This document shows, piece by piece, positions 10,614 through 23,329 of a DNA stretch of 64,000 bases. This DNA comes from Daldinia sp. FL1419 (taxonomy: Eukaryota > Ascomycota > Sordariomycetes > Xylariales > Hypoxylaceae), in NCBI GenBank assembly GCA_025201765.1, contig MU623427.1, positions 1 to 64,000 of the forward strand, given 5' to 3'. A program made the translations under genes and the position numbers. The notes beneath the pieces were generated by a model. The model searched no databases. It saw nothing but the letters and a program-made list of their open reading frames with translations, and was not told the DNA's origin. Position 1 is the first letter of the stretch. Each line of letters begins with the position of its first letter.

Positions 10614-11075
10614 GGTGAGAAAGGGTTGGCTGTATTTGTATAATTATCCGGTTGATCGAATGCAGGAACCGCCAATTCAAAGATGCTTATGGGGAAGGAA
10701 GCCTTGCTATTTTTTTTTCCAGGGGTGATGTTTGTTGATAAGATTTCTTGGCATTTTGTTGACATGCCGTAACCGCGATCGGCTCCGAAATCAAGCTATT
10801 TGAATCATTCGATTCCCAGTCTTCTATGTCTTATAAAATCAGACATCTTCTACCAACATCTGGGACAACTTGTTAGCTCCTAATTGGTAAAATGGGACTG
10901 TCGTACCAACCTCATGATGAATTGGTTTCTTTAAAATAATATATATATGTGCTTGTATATAAGATTGTTTTTTTTTATAATTTTCGGCAGAAATAATACC
11001 ATCACCTAAATTTATTCCGCGCCAAGACATAATACCGTTCAAAGTTACACAAGCACAAAGTACAAACCGGATACA
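10614..11075. promoter_or_regulatory. Divergent promoter EBP-like / PEBP gene
   Basis: 462 bp between two opposed start codons. It holds T/A-rich tracts near 10708 and 10968-10980 but no motif that I can name. Confidence 0.5.
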
Positions 11076-11832
11076 ATGACCGCGCTTATTGAAGTTTCGC
11101 TATCGTGGCTCTTTAAGAACGCAAAGGGCCGCGATGAGAAAAGCTTTTTTAAGGGGCCGGCCTTTGCAGAACTACAAGACCGACAAGAAATTATCGTCAC
11201 GGCGCCAGAGTGTGGTCCCACCAATTCGGTGCTCGACGTCGAGTACACCCATGACGGAGCGGGCAAGTTCCCTGCCTTGCGGTGGGAAGCACCTCCGCAC
11301 ATAAAGAGTCAAGTAAAAGAGTGGTTACTCGTTTCGGAGGATCCGGATGCGCCGTTACCAACCCCTGTATGTCATGGGTAAGTGTACAAATGAATCTATA
11401 CCTTCTTGGAAGTAGTAGGCCTATACACTAAACCACGGCAGCATCTACGGAGGCATCCCTCCTACGAAAACTGGCGTTGAGCCCAGCGACTTCGAGATCG
11501 AAGACCCGAGTAAGGCGCTGCTGAAGGGTGGATTCCATTATGGCCGGTCGAGAAACGGTAGCGTTTACATTCCACCTCGGCCGCTACTAAATCACGGGCC
11601 GCACAGATGTAAGTGGGGATATCGTTCGTTTGAATAGCCCGACATAATCTCGTTATGATTTCGTTAAGACTAACCCTTCGTAGACTTCTTCCAAGTTATA
11701 GCATTGGAAGAACCATTAGACCCAAAATTGTTAACGGCGAAAACGACGAGGGAGCAAATAGGTGAGGCTATCGTAGATAAGATCCTGGGATGGGGTATGT
11801 GGGTAGGGATTGCAGAAAGGAAGTGGAAGTAG
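11076..11832 (+). CDS. PEBP-family (YbhB/YbcL-like) protein
   Basis: Three exons (11076-11377, 11442-11608, 11684-11832) encode 205 aa; introns have GTAAGT donors. The phosphatidylethanolamine-binding-protein fold is shown by PALRWEAPP, the ligand-pocket motif SEDPDAP (about residues 88-94), and CHGIYGGIP just after. GGFHYGRSRNG, YIPPRPLLNHGPHRY and FFQVIALEEPL follow. There is no signal peptide, so it is probably cytosolic. Fungal members are small lipid- or anion-binding proteins with few firm functions; some are linked to kinase or protease inhibition in other organisms. No neighbour points to its substrate. Confidence 0.85.
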
Positions 11833-12440
11833 AAAGAGTCATTTCGTCTTTTTTAGTTTAGTTAACTAGTAAGTTGCTTGTAAGACGACGGGAGTTTTAG
11901 ACTGGGTACTGCTGTGAGCTGAATTAAAATGTGAAGAGCTAGAACTCAACTTATTCTCTAATGGGACCTATATCGTAGCTGACAAGATGTAAGAAAGAAG
12001 GGAAGATTCCTGCTTCGTATTATAATAAATTGGGCTAGGTACCTATCTAGGTACCTAGGTAGTTACCTAGGTATATATGTACCACAGTATTCCCGTACTA
12101 TAAAAAGAACCTCATTAGGTATGTGGATGTCTGTTGAAGTGGGTAGGTACGTCCGTGGGTAAGAAGTACCTACCTACCTAGGTCCCTAGCAAGGATCGGT
12201 ACCGAAATGTTGCCGAAACGTTTATTAGCGTTAAATCCTAAGCCTTCTTAAGCCCTTTTATCTCCGCCCTAAGACTTTAGGGATTCTTTTTATGTATGTT
12301 ATGGTAGCCGGTCGGCTATCTATCTTGTGCCTCATCGATCTTGCTCATCCAACAACAACGCCAGTTTTAATAATTATTCAGGCCCGGTAGACGTGATATA
12401 GTGCTACCGGAGCCGTAAAAAAGAAAAAAACTCCGCGTCA
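11833..12440. other. Intergenic with dense TAGGTACCTA palindromes
   Basis: Between the PEBP gene and the first Zn2Cys6 gene. The stretch 12036-12185 is packed with overlapping CTAGGTACCTA-type units in both orientations. No gene is seen; the right part is the promoter of the transcription-factor gene. Confidence 0.6.
12036..12185. repeat. Cluster of TAGGTACCTA / CCTAGG palindromic units
   Basis: Repeated CTAGGTACCTA, GTTACCTAGGT and TACCTACCTACCTAGG units occur here. The same palindromic word recurs in short islands across the window, always outside coding exons. Confidence 0.8.
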
Positions 12441-14696
12441 ATGCCGGACAATAGTGAGGAATCGTCGTCGCTTCGTGCGATGTCTAGCCGAATAAAGCGA
12501 AATACGGCTTGCACAAGCTGCCGAGACGCGAAAGTATGTCCTAGCATCCTCCTGATTTGTCTTGTCAAGAAGTATGCTAACCCAAAAGTTCTAATAGGTC
12601 CGTTGTAACCCTAACCAAAATCCAGCCCAACCATGCCAACGCTGTGCCAAGCTTCACTTGACATGCGTCGTGGATAAGACTCACAAGAGAGTGAGCCGAA
12701 AGAGGTAACTACCTTCTCCTTAGATCTATATAGACTTACTAAACGGGAAAACAGTAAGTTGGACGAATTAGTTCAGGAAATTCAATCTATCAAGCAGAGT
12801 GTCAGTGGGCAATCGACCTCAGTACCGAGCCAAGCCATTGTGTTCTCTCCCCAAAATGAGGTCCTTACACCCCTTAAGGAGTCCGTTCCACAGCGTATAG
12901 GGGTGCCGTCACCAATAAGTATCTCCGCAGATGCAGAAGGGAGGGCTTCTACTATTGTGGCTACAACAAACAATGCCACAGTTACTCCCTCTTCAGTTAT
13001 ACATACTCCTACGAGCATACCACTACTCCAGGGTCCAGCGGCCGAACCCGTACTTCCTAGGGCTCTCGGATCACAACCATTTTCAGGGGAAGATATCGAC
13101 TATTATTTCCAGAAGTAAGCAAATTACCTTTGTATATCGTTAGTATATAGTTACGATTTCTAATGTATGGATAGATATTTTGAGTATTATCACCCTTATA
13201 TGCCGGTTTTACGGAATAAAGACCCAAATAAATGTTACGACAACAGTCAATTCCTATTTTGGACCGTCATCTACGTAGCATCACGCCGCTACGCTAAAAA
13301 TTCAACCATCTTCCCTTTCATGCTTGAATCTATTAAAAAGGATGCTTATTCAGCCATTGCCAACCCGCCCCTCCCCTTGCCTACAATAAACGCCCTCCTT
13401 CTGCTTTGCACCTGGATTTTTCCAGAAGTGCGGTTCGTGCATGATCCGTGCGCCCTTTTCTCGAGTATCTGCATGAGCGCAACGACCCAACTAGGAATTC
13501 ATTGCGGGAAGGGAGGTCATCCGGAATTTAGTCACAGTGTCTACCAGAATAACTTCACAGATGAAGAAGCCTCGGTTACATGGGCTGGATATAACATCAT
13601 CTCTCAGAGGGTGTCTTCGTTCCTGGGGCTCCCCCCTTTGGGTTGTCTGTTCAACCAAACCATCCAGAATGTTATCGATGGCAGAACCCCTTTCCAAGTG
13701 CCATCCAGCTTCCGCATTCTCCTCGAGTGTCAGAAATTTTGCCATCATGTGAGTAAGACTATGGCAGCTAGTCTAGAAGACGCACGAGGAGTCTCGGCAA
13801 AATTAGTCCAACTACTTGAAGATGAGTGGAATGCTGTAAGAGGACTCATATGCTCCGAACGCGCAGGTATGTGTGCCACCCCCTAAGTGGCATAGTTCTT
13901 CCATCTATACTCTATATATTGACTGTATATAGGCGACCTAGATAGATTCAACGCATTACTAGTCCAGTTGGAAATTCAGACGTACTACATGATGCCCCTC
14001 CCAGGCTACAACCCGGACGCATTAAAACGTAATATCCTGCGAACCTATAACACAGCGCAGGTGGTAATCCGCGAGTCCCTCGAACTGGACAGTAAAATGC
14101 AATTCTTACGACACATACCGCACTTTCATCTTCGAGCACTCACGTCTGCAGGATGCATCGTGTACCGGGTATTGCGATCGTCCTACATGCCCTTCATCGA
14201 CCGGAAGGCCGCCGAGCAATCCGCGGCGGATATCATCGTCGCAGCCCGGCGTGCCACGATTATGGATTCCGACTTGCCTACGCGCCTCGGAAACCTCCTT
14301 GAGTCTTGGTCGGACTGGTTGTTAGCACGCGGGGACCCCACTGCTGCCCAGCCGCAACAGCATACACATTTACACCCACAACCCCCACAGTGGGACGAAG
14401 AGCCCGTATCGGCGTTCTCGCATCGTCTCAGCGCTAGTGTGACATTTGACTGCATGACCCGCTGGAAAAGCGACCAGCGCCACAGCGGTCTCCGTTGCAA
14501 GTGTCAGCCCGCCGGTACCGCTGGCGCTTCTGGTACTACACCAACACCTGGTACTGCTAACGGGGCGAACAACTGCGAGACGCCAGGCATCATGGCCGGA
14601 GGCGCCGATGCCCTGCAGAGTATAGATTGGACATTCATGGATGACTTCGATTGGACTTTTGAGCCCGTGATGCCGGTGCTTACAGCACCGACGTAA
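12441..14696 (+). CDS. Zn(II)2Cys6 transcription factor
   Basis: Five exons (12441-12533, 12598-12704, 12755-13114, 13175-13866, 13933-14696) encode about 671 aa. The binuclear zinc cluster spans residues 24-54 with spacing C-x2-C-x6-C-x9-C-x2-C-x6-C (ACTSCRDAK then VRCNPNQNPAQPCQRCAK), split by intron 1. A basic linker (KTHKRVSRKR) and a short KLDELVQEIQSIKQ coiled coil for dimerisation follow. The middle region (about 185-450) looks like the fungal transcription-factor homology region, with YFEYYHPYMPVL and a CTWIFPE-containing helix. The last 80 residues are Gln/Pro/Gly/Thr-rich with acidic-aromatic DWTFMDDFDWTFE, a likely activation motif. The zinc-cluster style resembles the War1/Leu3 group, but no target can be inferred. 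It converges with the next regulator. Confidence 0.88.
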
Positions 14697-15358
14697 GAGG
14701 TTTAGAAGGGGAGGTAAGGGATTTGAACATAACTTAAAATAATGAGCAGAACGATATTTTGCTGGTCAGTTGGGATCATCCTATATACGGCATATATAAC
14801 ACACTACATTGGTGTATTAGGTAGGTATATAAAGGGTATGAGCGTCCACGCATTGGGCGTAGCGATCTCAAAGATTGAATATAGGCGTCAAAACCGGCGA
14901 CGGAGGAGATACATTAATTAGGGTTTAACATACACCCCTTCCATATGGATCCCACAGAACATATGAAGCCATTATATGGTGTTGGAAGAGAGTACCAGAT
15001 AAAAATGGTAGATTTATTTACCATAGGTACCTACTCTTAACCTCTTTGGCCTCTGGTAAATTGAACGATTAAGTACATTTACATGCTTCATAGAAGATTA
15101 GCGTATGAGGGAATATGAAAAAGAAGGGCCCATGTTAAATATAGCCCTAAGATTAAATATATATAGTCAAGTATTGAATCCATACGAGATCCTTAGTATA
15201 GTATATATGATATGATATGATACACTCGGGTAAGCTGAGGGGGATATCAAAGCGCCAGTACATAGTACACCCTAGATGTAAATAAATATGATTTCTCTTA
15301 CACAATTCTCAATCCTTAAGAGAGGTAGGTACCTAGGTATTTAACGTCCTCCGTTCTG
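14697..15358. other. Convergent intergenic between two regulators
   Basis: 662 bp of AT-rich 3' sequence between two converging Zn2Cys6 genes. It includes a TATGA repeat at about 15205-15222 and a TAGGTACCTAGG palindrome near 15325. Nothing coding is seen. Confidence 0.6.
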
Positions 15359-18300
15359 TTAGCTGCTTGAGGTCTCACCGGGGTCTATACTCAAGCCGAC
15401 CCCGCCCCAATCCACGGTTACGTTTTCGCTGGTAAGAAACCACGGTATGTTATCGTCACTTCCGGTCGTACAGCACGAGCCCGATACGTCGGACGGATGT
15501 TGGTTTCCATGGGCACTTCTATATATGCTTGAAAGATTCCAACGATCGACCGAGGACGGCGGGAGGCCGCTACTTTGTGGTCGCGACGCTTGTGGGATCG
15601 TACCCACCCAGGGTGATCCCGAACGATGCGGTAAGTCCATCCCCTGCCCTTGGAAGCCCGTGAGGTAGCCCGTGCTGGTAAAGGCGGGATGTGACGACGG
15701 CCCCGCAAGCATGGGGTCCTTAGGGGAGGAGTGTGTCGAGGGATTGGTCGATACGTGGTCCGGGATATTCGCGGCCCAAGGGGAATCGAGATTCTCCGAA
15801 TAGCTATCTATAGTGCTGGTAGCGCACGATGCAGCAGTCCGTTTCCGTTTATTATATCTCCCATAGTCGGCGGATCGTGCGTCCTGTAAGGATAATCCGT
15901 TCTCTCCAACGTCGGAGATCCAGGTCCCATGCTCGCACTCCATGGTGTCTACGACGGTAACTTTCCCTATAGGTTTCCCGAGCGGTAGCCGGCCCGGGAG
16001 TGGTGGCTGAACTTTTGAATGGCGCGATATCTTGGACCGGGCGAGTAAGGGTATGTTATGCGAAATTTGGGTTCTGAATTCTGGCCCAAGGCTACGAAGA
16101 CGGGGCAGGTCGACGATGTTGTCGATTCCATTTCTTTCTATGTCAACTACGACTTGGCGAAGGAAAGCCCGGGTGATGGAATGATTTTTCCCAAAGGCCT
16201 GCATGGCAGCGATAATAAAGTCGAGGTTCTCGACATTGGTAGGTGTTTGTGTTTCTTGACACAAATATACATAGACTGAGGCAGCGCAATACAGCGACAG
16301 CGCGGCTAATGGGCTTTTCTATAACAACATTAGCATCGAACATATAGCAACGACTTTATCAACTCAGTGTATTGCTTACCGGGCCCGTATTTACGTGGCT
16401 AGTTAACTTGATTATGTTGACAATCTCCTGTGCAGCTGTGCTTAGACGGTCGTTGCAGATTTTCTTAGCGCTCTCCGGCAATTTGTAGGTCTCTATGGTC
16501 TCGATAGCAGCGTGGTGTAAGCAGATAATCGATGCATGCAAATTCAGATTTGTGTGCACAGCGATCGGGTCACGATAGTTTTCTGGTAGTCGGAAAGGTC
16601 CTGGGAGATACATAAACGCGCTTGAGAGTGTATTATCAAGCTCGCGATGGCGCTGCCAATACTCGCCATATTCGTAATTATCAGGACTATCTGTAGGCTT
16701 CGGTCTATGGATATGCTTGAGAATCTGATTGAATCTTAATATCCTTATTAGCAGACTGTAATTATTTTGAGGTGATATGGTTCTTACATGTGGCAAACTA
16801 ATATGGCCCCTGCAAAGGCAGAATATGTTTGACCCTTAAAGGCATTTTGAATACTGCATGTTTCTACCTTCTCGCCGCTCAAAAACGCGGATTCCGGCTG
16901 TAAGGCCCCCCGGTTAGTAAACCAAAGTACGGATAGGGGGTGGCGCTGAGGGGTTTTGAGGTTTCCGAGGGTTTAGGGACGGTCCGACATGCTTAAACAA
17001 GCAACTCTTTCGAACGCGGAGATCTGCAAGGGGGAGGGTATATTAACTCACAGCAGGAAGCAAGGTCGTAATCTAAGAACCTCGTTAGTTATAATTCTAA
17101 TTTAATTAATTACGTGTCTTACATCGTCAGAATCGATAAGAAATGGCCAGCCAGTTGAAATAGAACAATGGCTGTCGATGCAAAAGATCCCCCAGAAAAC
17201 TCTTCGCCGTTCTTCCAACTCTGTCCAATCCCTCGAAGGGAGCAGAGTTGGGCATATATTTTCCGCGCTACCGTCAAGCCGATGGAGGGCCATTATTTGA
17301 ACGAGGCGAACCCCTCTAGAACCGCTCATAGCTGCTCGTGTAAATAACATCGATTTGGCTTCGTAAGTGGCTATCACGCACCACGCCTGAGCGTGGGCGA
17401 TTGTGATAAAATGTTCGCCGTAACCCTTTCTACGATAAGTACGGATATGAGAATTTTGTTTGGAGTAGAGCAACCTACTTTCAGTTCGTCCGACTCAGCA
17501 TACTGTCGGGCACGCTGATAGAATACCTCATGGTAAGCTCCATACTTAGGATTACCATGCGCAGCTAATGCCCAGATTGCGTATTGTAGACACATGGGCG
17601 GCTTCATATGCGGCGCAGAGTAGAAGGCTTGCAAGTAGCGGGTGGGATGTATTATAGGAATTAAATGCCCCTGGCGCTCAAAGAAGATCCTGTTTCTACA
17701 TCACGATGAGCGATTATATATGGGCTTCTTTACGCAAATGTGACTTACAAGTCTTCCATCATTTCAAAAGGGGGTAAGCTTTCAAATATACCGCCTAGGT
17801 CCATTAGTTCGCCGCCAAAGGGGGTATTGCTTTGGCCTTGGCTATCAGGCAAATTCCCGGCTGGGAACGTAGCCGTCGGGCCTTGTTGAAATGAGAATGC
17901 GGTGTCATCGTCCAAAGAGGGCATAGGCATAGTATTCTCAAAATCGAGCCCCTGAAAGAGAAGATTCTCATCCCCCGGCAGTTCCATAGACTGGAAGTTG
18001 GCCGGGACCACATTCTCATCACGCTGCGACCGATTCTGACTGTTTTCTTTCAGAAGCACTTCAACTTGGGCTATGCGCACGTGTCAATCTAGGCGTAATG
18101 TCATTTTGGGATACTTGTGATAGTTACCTAGACGAGCCTCGAGTTCTTTTACATTCCTCCGCTTGAAGGCCGGTTTTCGCCTAGATTCGGGGAAGACACA
18201 TTCAAGCTTAGCTTTCTCGCACCGGCTGCAGCGAGGTTTTGTGCGATCACATTTGAGTTTCCGATTTCTGCGTGATGTGAGCTACAGGGCATAAAAAACG

Positions 18301-18485
18301 TGGTGGTTATCAATATTGAACTAAATCGTACCTGCATGATACGCACGACTATATGCAGCTTATAGCATTAGTATATCCACCTTCTAAGGTCGCGAACTTG
18401 AACAGGGGGGGAGGGTAGGGGGGAGAATGATAATCACCAAAATCTCTCCGGCCTGAGCCTCAACGGAGGGTCCATCTCCGGTCAT
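15359..18485 (-). CDS. Zn(II)2Cys6 transcription factor with fungal-specific domain
   Basis: The model has nine exons: 18485-18438, 18348-18332, 18267-18128, 18070-17749, 17695-17479, 17425-17123, 16897-16788, 16734-16380 and 16318-15359 (about 823 aa). The zinc cluster is CVSC-RNRKLKC-DRTKPRC-SRC-EKAKLEC, with its first CVSC encoded by a 17-nt exon. The fungal-specific regulatory domain is well formed: FFERQGHLIPIIHPTRY, APHMKPPMCLQYAIWALAA, LEERRRVFWGIFCID and SISTGWPF, then FNQILKHIHRP and LNLHASIICLHHAAIE. The C-terminus is Ser/Pro-rich and ends with an acidic-aromatic patch. Exon 1 is tentative, because its donor GTGATT is unusual. The start of exon 7 is also uncertain (16897, or 16945 with extra residues). 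The protein is probably nuclear; the target is unknown. Confidence 0.82.
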
Positions 18486-21400
18486 CGTATCGAAGCGATG
18501 GACTCATTTAAATGGGTAAGGACAGTACAATTTTCAATCTTGATTCTTTTCTTTTTTTCTTTTTTTTTTGTTGCTTGTGTATAAACTAAACATGCGTGTC
18601 TTTTCTGAACGGTTGGTAAATTGCCTAGGTAGGTACGTGAATAGGTACATATGTTAAGTTGAACATCCAGGCATCCGAATTTCCCACAAGGCATCCAATC
18701 CAAGAAAAAGGAGGTAATAAGCCACAAGGCATCCGCGGACGTGGACCCATGCTTCTTTTGTCAGCCAACACGGGGTCCCGGATGTCAATGTTTCTCCGAA
18801 ATCCGATAGCCCCGTGCTCGGTTAAGAGGTACATATGTAGATAGGAGGTACTAAACCAGTAGGTTAGGTAATTCTACAGAGAAATTGAGCTTATGTAAGA
18901 CTTATCTTCTTAGTCCTTACCTAACTCGTACTAAGGTAGGTACCTAGGTACCTACCTTTTCATTCACCTTTTTGGTACAATTACGGATCCGTATTTTTAT
19001 ACTTATCTTATTCGTTGTTTTTCTTATCCATTTCGCTAAAATTTCACATGAGACGACAACAACAACAACAACAACAGCAGCAGCAACGAGATGCTCTTGA
19101 ACTTATTCGAATAGAGAAATATATATATATATTCATACATGAGTTTGCCATTGGTAAAGTATTTGGCGGGAATTATCAGCACCATGTTTATTATTTTACT
19201 TGACATTTCGTCGCTTATATATGGCCATATCAGGTAAAGATGCTACCGGTGAGACGGAAGCAAGGATGCTGTATACTGTACTGTATAGCAGAACGCCAAA
19301 AGAAAATCTTCCCCTTTCTCTTATTTAATCTTATTATTCTTTCACTTGGCACTTTGCCCTTCTCACCTAAATTAGTCAGTTCAGGGTCTGACTAGCAGCT
19401 CAACTTACTCAGCTTGGCCGCTACGGCTTTCCCTAGATCATGTTTTATTCTACCAGTATAGAAGCACCATATTAAAGGAATAGGCATTCCTAGCACATAG
19501 CCACTTGCTGGCCTGCGTACGATTCCTGAAACACAAATCAGCAAGCATACTGGCATAGTAATACTAGTAAACGACCTGTCACATAGCTACGTGTTCATGT
19601 ATCCATGGTCCATAGCACCATATCCACACCTTCTGTATCCTACGTACCCAACACAAAACTTAGAGTCCATGTCGCCACAAAGCCCGCATTCCCACATACA
19701 TGGTCTATACTTCGATACGCAAGTACGCCCGTTCGTTACTCGGTTCATGCAATTTCGTGATGTAATAAGGAGACTCTGTGGAGTATCTCGGAGCCAAAAG
19801 GAAATCTACCGTACTGTAGATGGATACTAGCCCGGATGTCTAAGCAACTCAGGGATCCGGGTCCTATCGTAGTCCCGTGGATCCAAGGAGCGCCTACGCT
19901 GTCAAGTGCGTACGACAGCTGAATATGATTTGGTCGCATGTATACAGCTAGTTCGTACAGTGCTGGACTACGTATGCCGGCTAATACAGACTAGAGGTTC
20001 CTAGTTGTCGGTAGACGGTGGTTCCGCAGCTAGTAAGACTGAGAATAGCTCCACTGACGGAGTGACAAGTGCAGATCATTTTAGATCAACGTCGGCATTC
20101 GTTGGGAACTTTAGAGTAAACAAGAGGAGTCGGCGTCTAGGCCAACCAGGCAGGTCAGGCTATGCCAGTAGTGAGGCGGCGCTCACCTTAGCTTGTAATC
20201 AGCACTTTAGTTCCATCACCATTGTAGGTACATCCTCAAGTCTAAAATGGCTCCGGAGGGCCCAGACGCGCGGTATATGAGTCTTGGAAACCTCGGCATA
20301 GAGATGCAGACTAATGTAAGATCCATACCAGAAGACCTTAAAGTTCGTTTCTGACAGCCTATTGTTTGTTCCGGGATGCATCCCGTCCCTTACGGATGGT
20401 CATGTTCGAGTCATGGCTTTGTATTTTGGTAAAGCTCATGCCGTATTAGGTGATCTATTCGTTCGTAGAACAGCTTGCGTTCCAGATGCTCGGGTTATCA
20501 TCCCGGAACTTACGACAGATATTTCAGCACTACTGGGACTTGAGAAAGTCTAGATGGGGGCCGGGATATCCCTAACCCAGGCGTAGAGATGAAAGTTTTG
20601 CAGGTGCTTTTGCAACTAAGTTGGTAACGCCGACCAACGACTTTTGTTACTGAGTAATTTAGCCCCCGACCCGCCAAAGATAAGCTTGCTACATTCCGTA
20701 CCGATATAATCGCCTGGTCTTACAGGATGACGCCGAGGGGACGAAATAAAGCTCGGTATCTTCAGATACGTAACACTAGTTTTTAGCACGTATAGACTTG
20801 TGAGGAACAACGAGTTACATCGCTCTTAAGTGACAGGATGCCGTATGCCTAAATCTAACGAAGACACCGATGCATCGGGTGTCAAGGGACATTGGAAAGC
20901 AAAAAGCTGTTAACTACCTGCAGACTAATGTAGGAATTTAGCAGTCTAGCAACCCCCACGTATGCTGGTTGCATCGCTGGAAGTTAATATATTGCGGGTG
21001 TCGTACGATGAAAGAAACTATAGGAGAAAACAGCCTAAGAAACAAGAGGCATACCTACAGGTACCTAGGTTAGGTATCTAGGTATTCATATAGCTCGACA
21101 TGATGTACCTATGAATATTACACCATCTCAAGGTAGTTTTGTCATCAGTTGATAGTAAAGTTAGAGTCTTTTAAGTTTATCAAGCGTAGAAACTCGGATG
21201 TTCGGCGGATCATATTTGATGAGACGACGGTGAATTGGAGCCTCTAGAAAACCATAAACTTTCCTGTTAGTCAGTACATTTAGGTAATACGGTAAAAACT
21301 AGGTTCCTTACCCGTCTCTTGGTAGGGAGAGTGCAATATAGAACGATTCAGGCCAGCAATTCAAGCGTCTGGTCGCCCTATCTAACTCATCCGGAAAGTG

Positions 21401-23329
21401 ACGCGGGCAAATTTGTCAAAATTGATTACTGGTCTCCCCTTGCCGGTACTTTAGCTACATAATTACGAATATAAACAGTTGCTAAACGGTGAGGGGATCC
21501 AATGGCAGATCTAATATATTGACATCTGCATCATAAATGGTTGGGCAAGATGAGTTTAATATTGCGGCTAGAACTACGCGAATGCCCCCAGGGGCATGGC
21601 GACAAGACATTATAACCGTTACATATAACCGTCTTTTCTCCAGCGCGGCTCAAGTGAGATGTTTCAGATGTCATCATCAATATCTGAGACCCATCGGGAA
21701 GCTTCGAGACATCCCTAAAAAGAGGGGATTTCTCGCCCCCTCAGCAAGAAGAGACATTGACTTTGTTTATTGCCCGAAGAAAGCGCTATCATGTCTTAAG
21801 TCCAGACTCCAGAGTGGACCGGCCGGAGATCCGTGCCACCATTACTATCACTACATACATCTGGTAGGGCGGTTAATCAGGACACAGCAAAAGTGTTCAC
21901 TATGATATGCAACTATGAACTTCGTCCGAAGCATTGCTATGTGAGAGGTTATTTTGGACGCCTTTTTAGCGCGGATTTCTGCCACTATGAGGTTATCTAC
22001 CATGCAATTATGAATGGACGAAGGCGAGGGGGGTAACACTATCCCAGACTAAGACACTTGAGATGTCATACTAACGTACACTAGTCCTGCCCACCTATGA
22101 TAATTGACTAGATACGTGCCACTACGTAGACGGCAACCTCCGTAAGTGATGACTGAGCTTCACGGGGATCACGGCAATGCTGGAAACGAACCTGGCCAGA
22201 ATCTTCATGGCGGGTGGATCCATGTCAGGTATGGTAGTATGGAGGATGCATCTGTCATATTCGTCGAGAATAGATTAGATCCCGTTACTCTATCTCGTCA
22301 AACGGGTATTTTCTCTGTCTCTGGCTCGGTGTGTATTCTCTGGCTACCGACCTGGTGGTATTCTAGCTAGGTACTGCACGACTTGGACCGGCGAGGTGGA
22401 CGGATGGCACGACGTCTGCTTATAGCAGAAGAAGTGAGCCCATTTTCGGGTTCACAACTTTTGGACTGAGCAAAGCACCGAGCGTACGTACGTCAGCTGT
22501 TCTGCAACGTCTGCCGTCATCCGAATTCGTTATGGAAATATGCTTGTCGCTGAGTGATAATCTGGGTTAACTGATGAAACTGTGCGATGCGGCGAGATTA
22601 GGTGGCCGTCACGATCAGTTTGGTAGCCAACGAATTTTGAGTAAAGCATCCTCCCACGCCCACGGGCATCTGCATTTAATCTATCGATCGGAAGGGCGGT
22701 ATGCAAGACAATATATTTTTCATCTTCTCTCTACGAAATTCTAATGCGGGAGCTCCTGCAGCTATCATGTCCACGAAAGTAGATCTCCTATAACACTCGG
22801 AACGGACCCCGGCTTTTGGTTGGGATCCATGGCTTTTGACCTTGGTTCGGAAACGATCCGTCAAACTGAATGCATGCTTTGGCCCGGTAAACGATATTAA
22901 GAATTTGACGTCTTTCTATCATCCGGATAGTGCACTTTCGACTTAAGGCTAAATTTATAGATACAGCAATACTTCCACGTATCCTTCGCTTCGATGATTA
23001 GAACTTCCTAATCGATCCAGGGTAATATACGATTACCCCTTTGTTTCCTTGCGCTCGAACCATCATTTCTCTTAATCTAATACCCCAAGACGCCTGTTAC
23101 TTTTTGAAATCGTGTTCATTCCTTTAAACCGCGTTCAATACTCGCAATTCCTATAACATGGAGAAAACAAAAACATCGTAGACCGAATCGTGGGTGCAAA
23201 ATACCCCGTGTGGAAAATAGCAATCGCAAGAATAGAGCCTGTAAAACTCTCTAGGAGTCGACCTCGAAACCTCGTAAAGATGCCCAGTAATAGTACAAAC
23301 ATAAACTTTTAAACGGGAACATAGACTTT
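18486..23329. other. Gene-free stretch of 4.8 kb
   Basis: I find no exon with family resemblance, no RNA gene and no transposon domain. Base composition is balanced and stops are scattered in all frames. Landmarks are a CAA/CAG microsatellite (19054-19086) and TAGGTACCTA islands near 18625, 18940 and 21060. The right end is the 3' flank of the homeobox gene. Confidence 0.6.
19054..19086. repeat. (CAA)n(CAG)n microsatellite
   Basis: About eleven CAA/CAG triplets in non-coding DNA. Confidence 0.9.

Noticed and set aside
19560..23300. Decayed transposon or pseudogene in the 4.8 kb gene-free stretch
   Set aside because: No RIP-like AT bias, no transposase or reverse-transcriptase blocks and no terminal repeats could be found.
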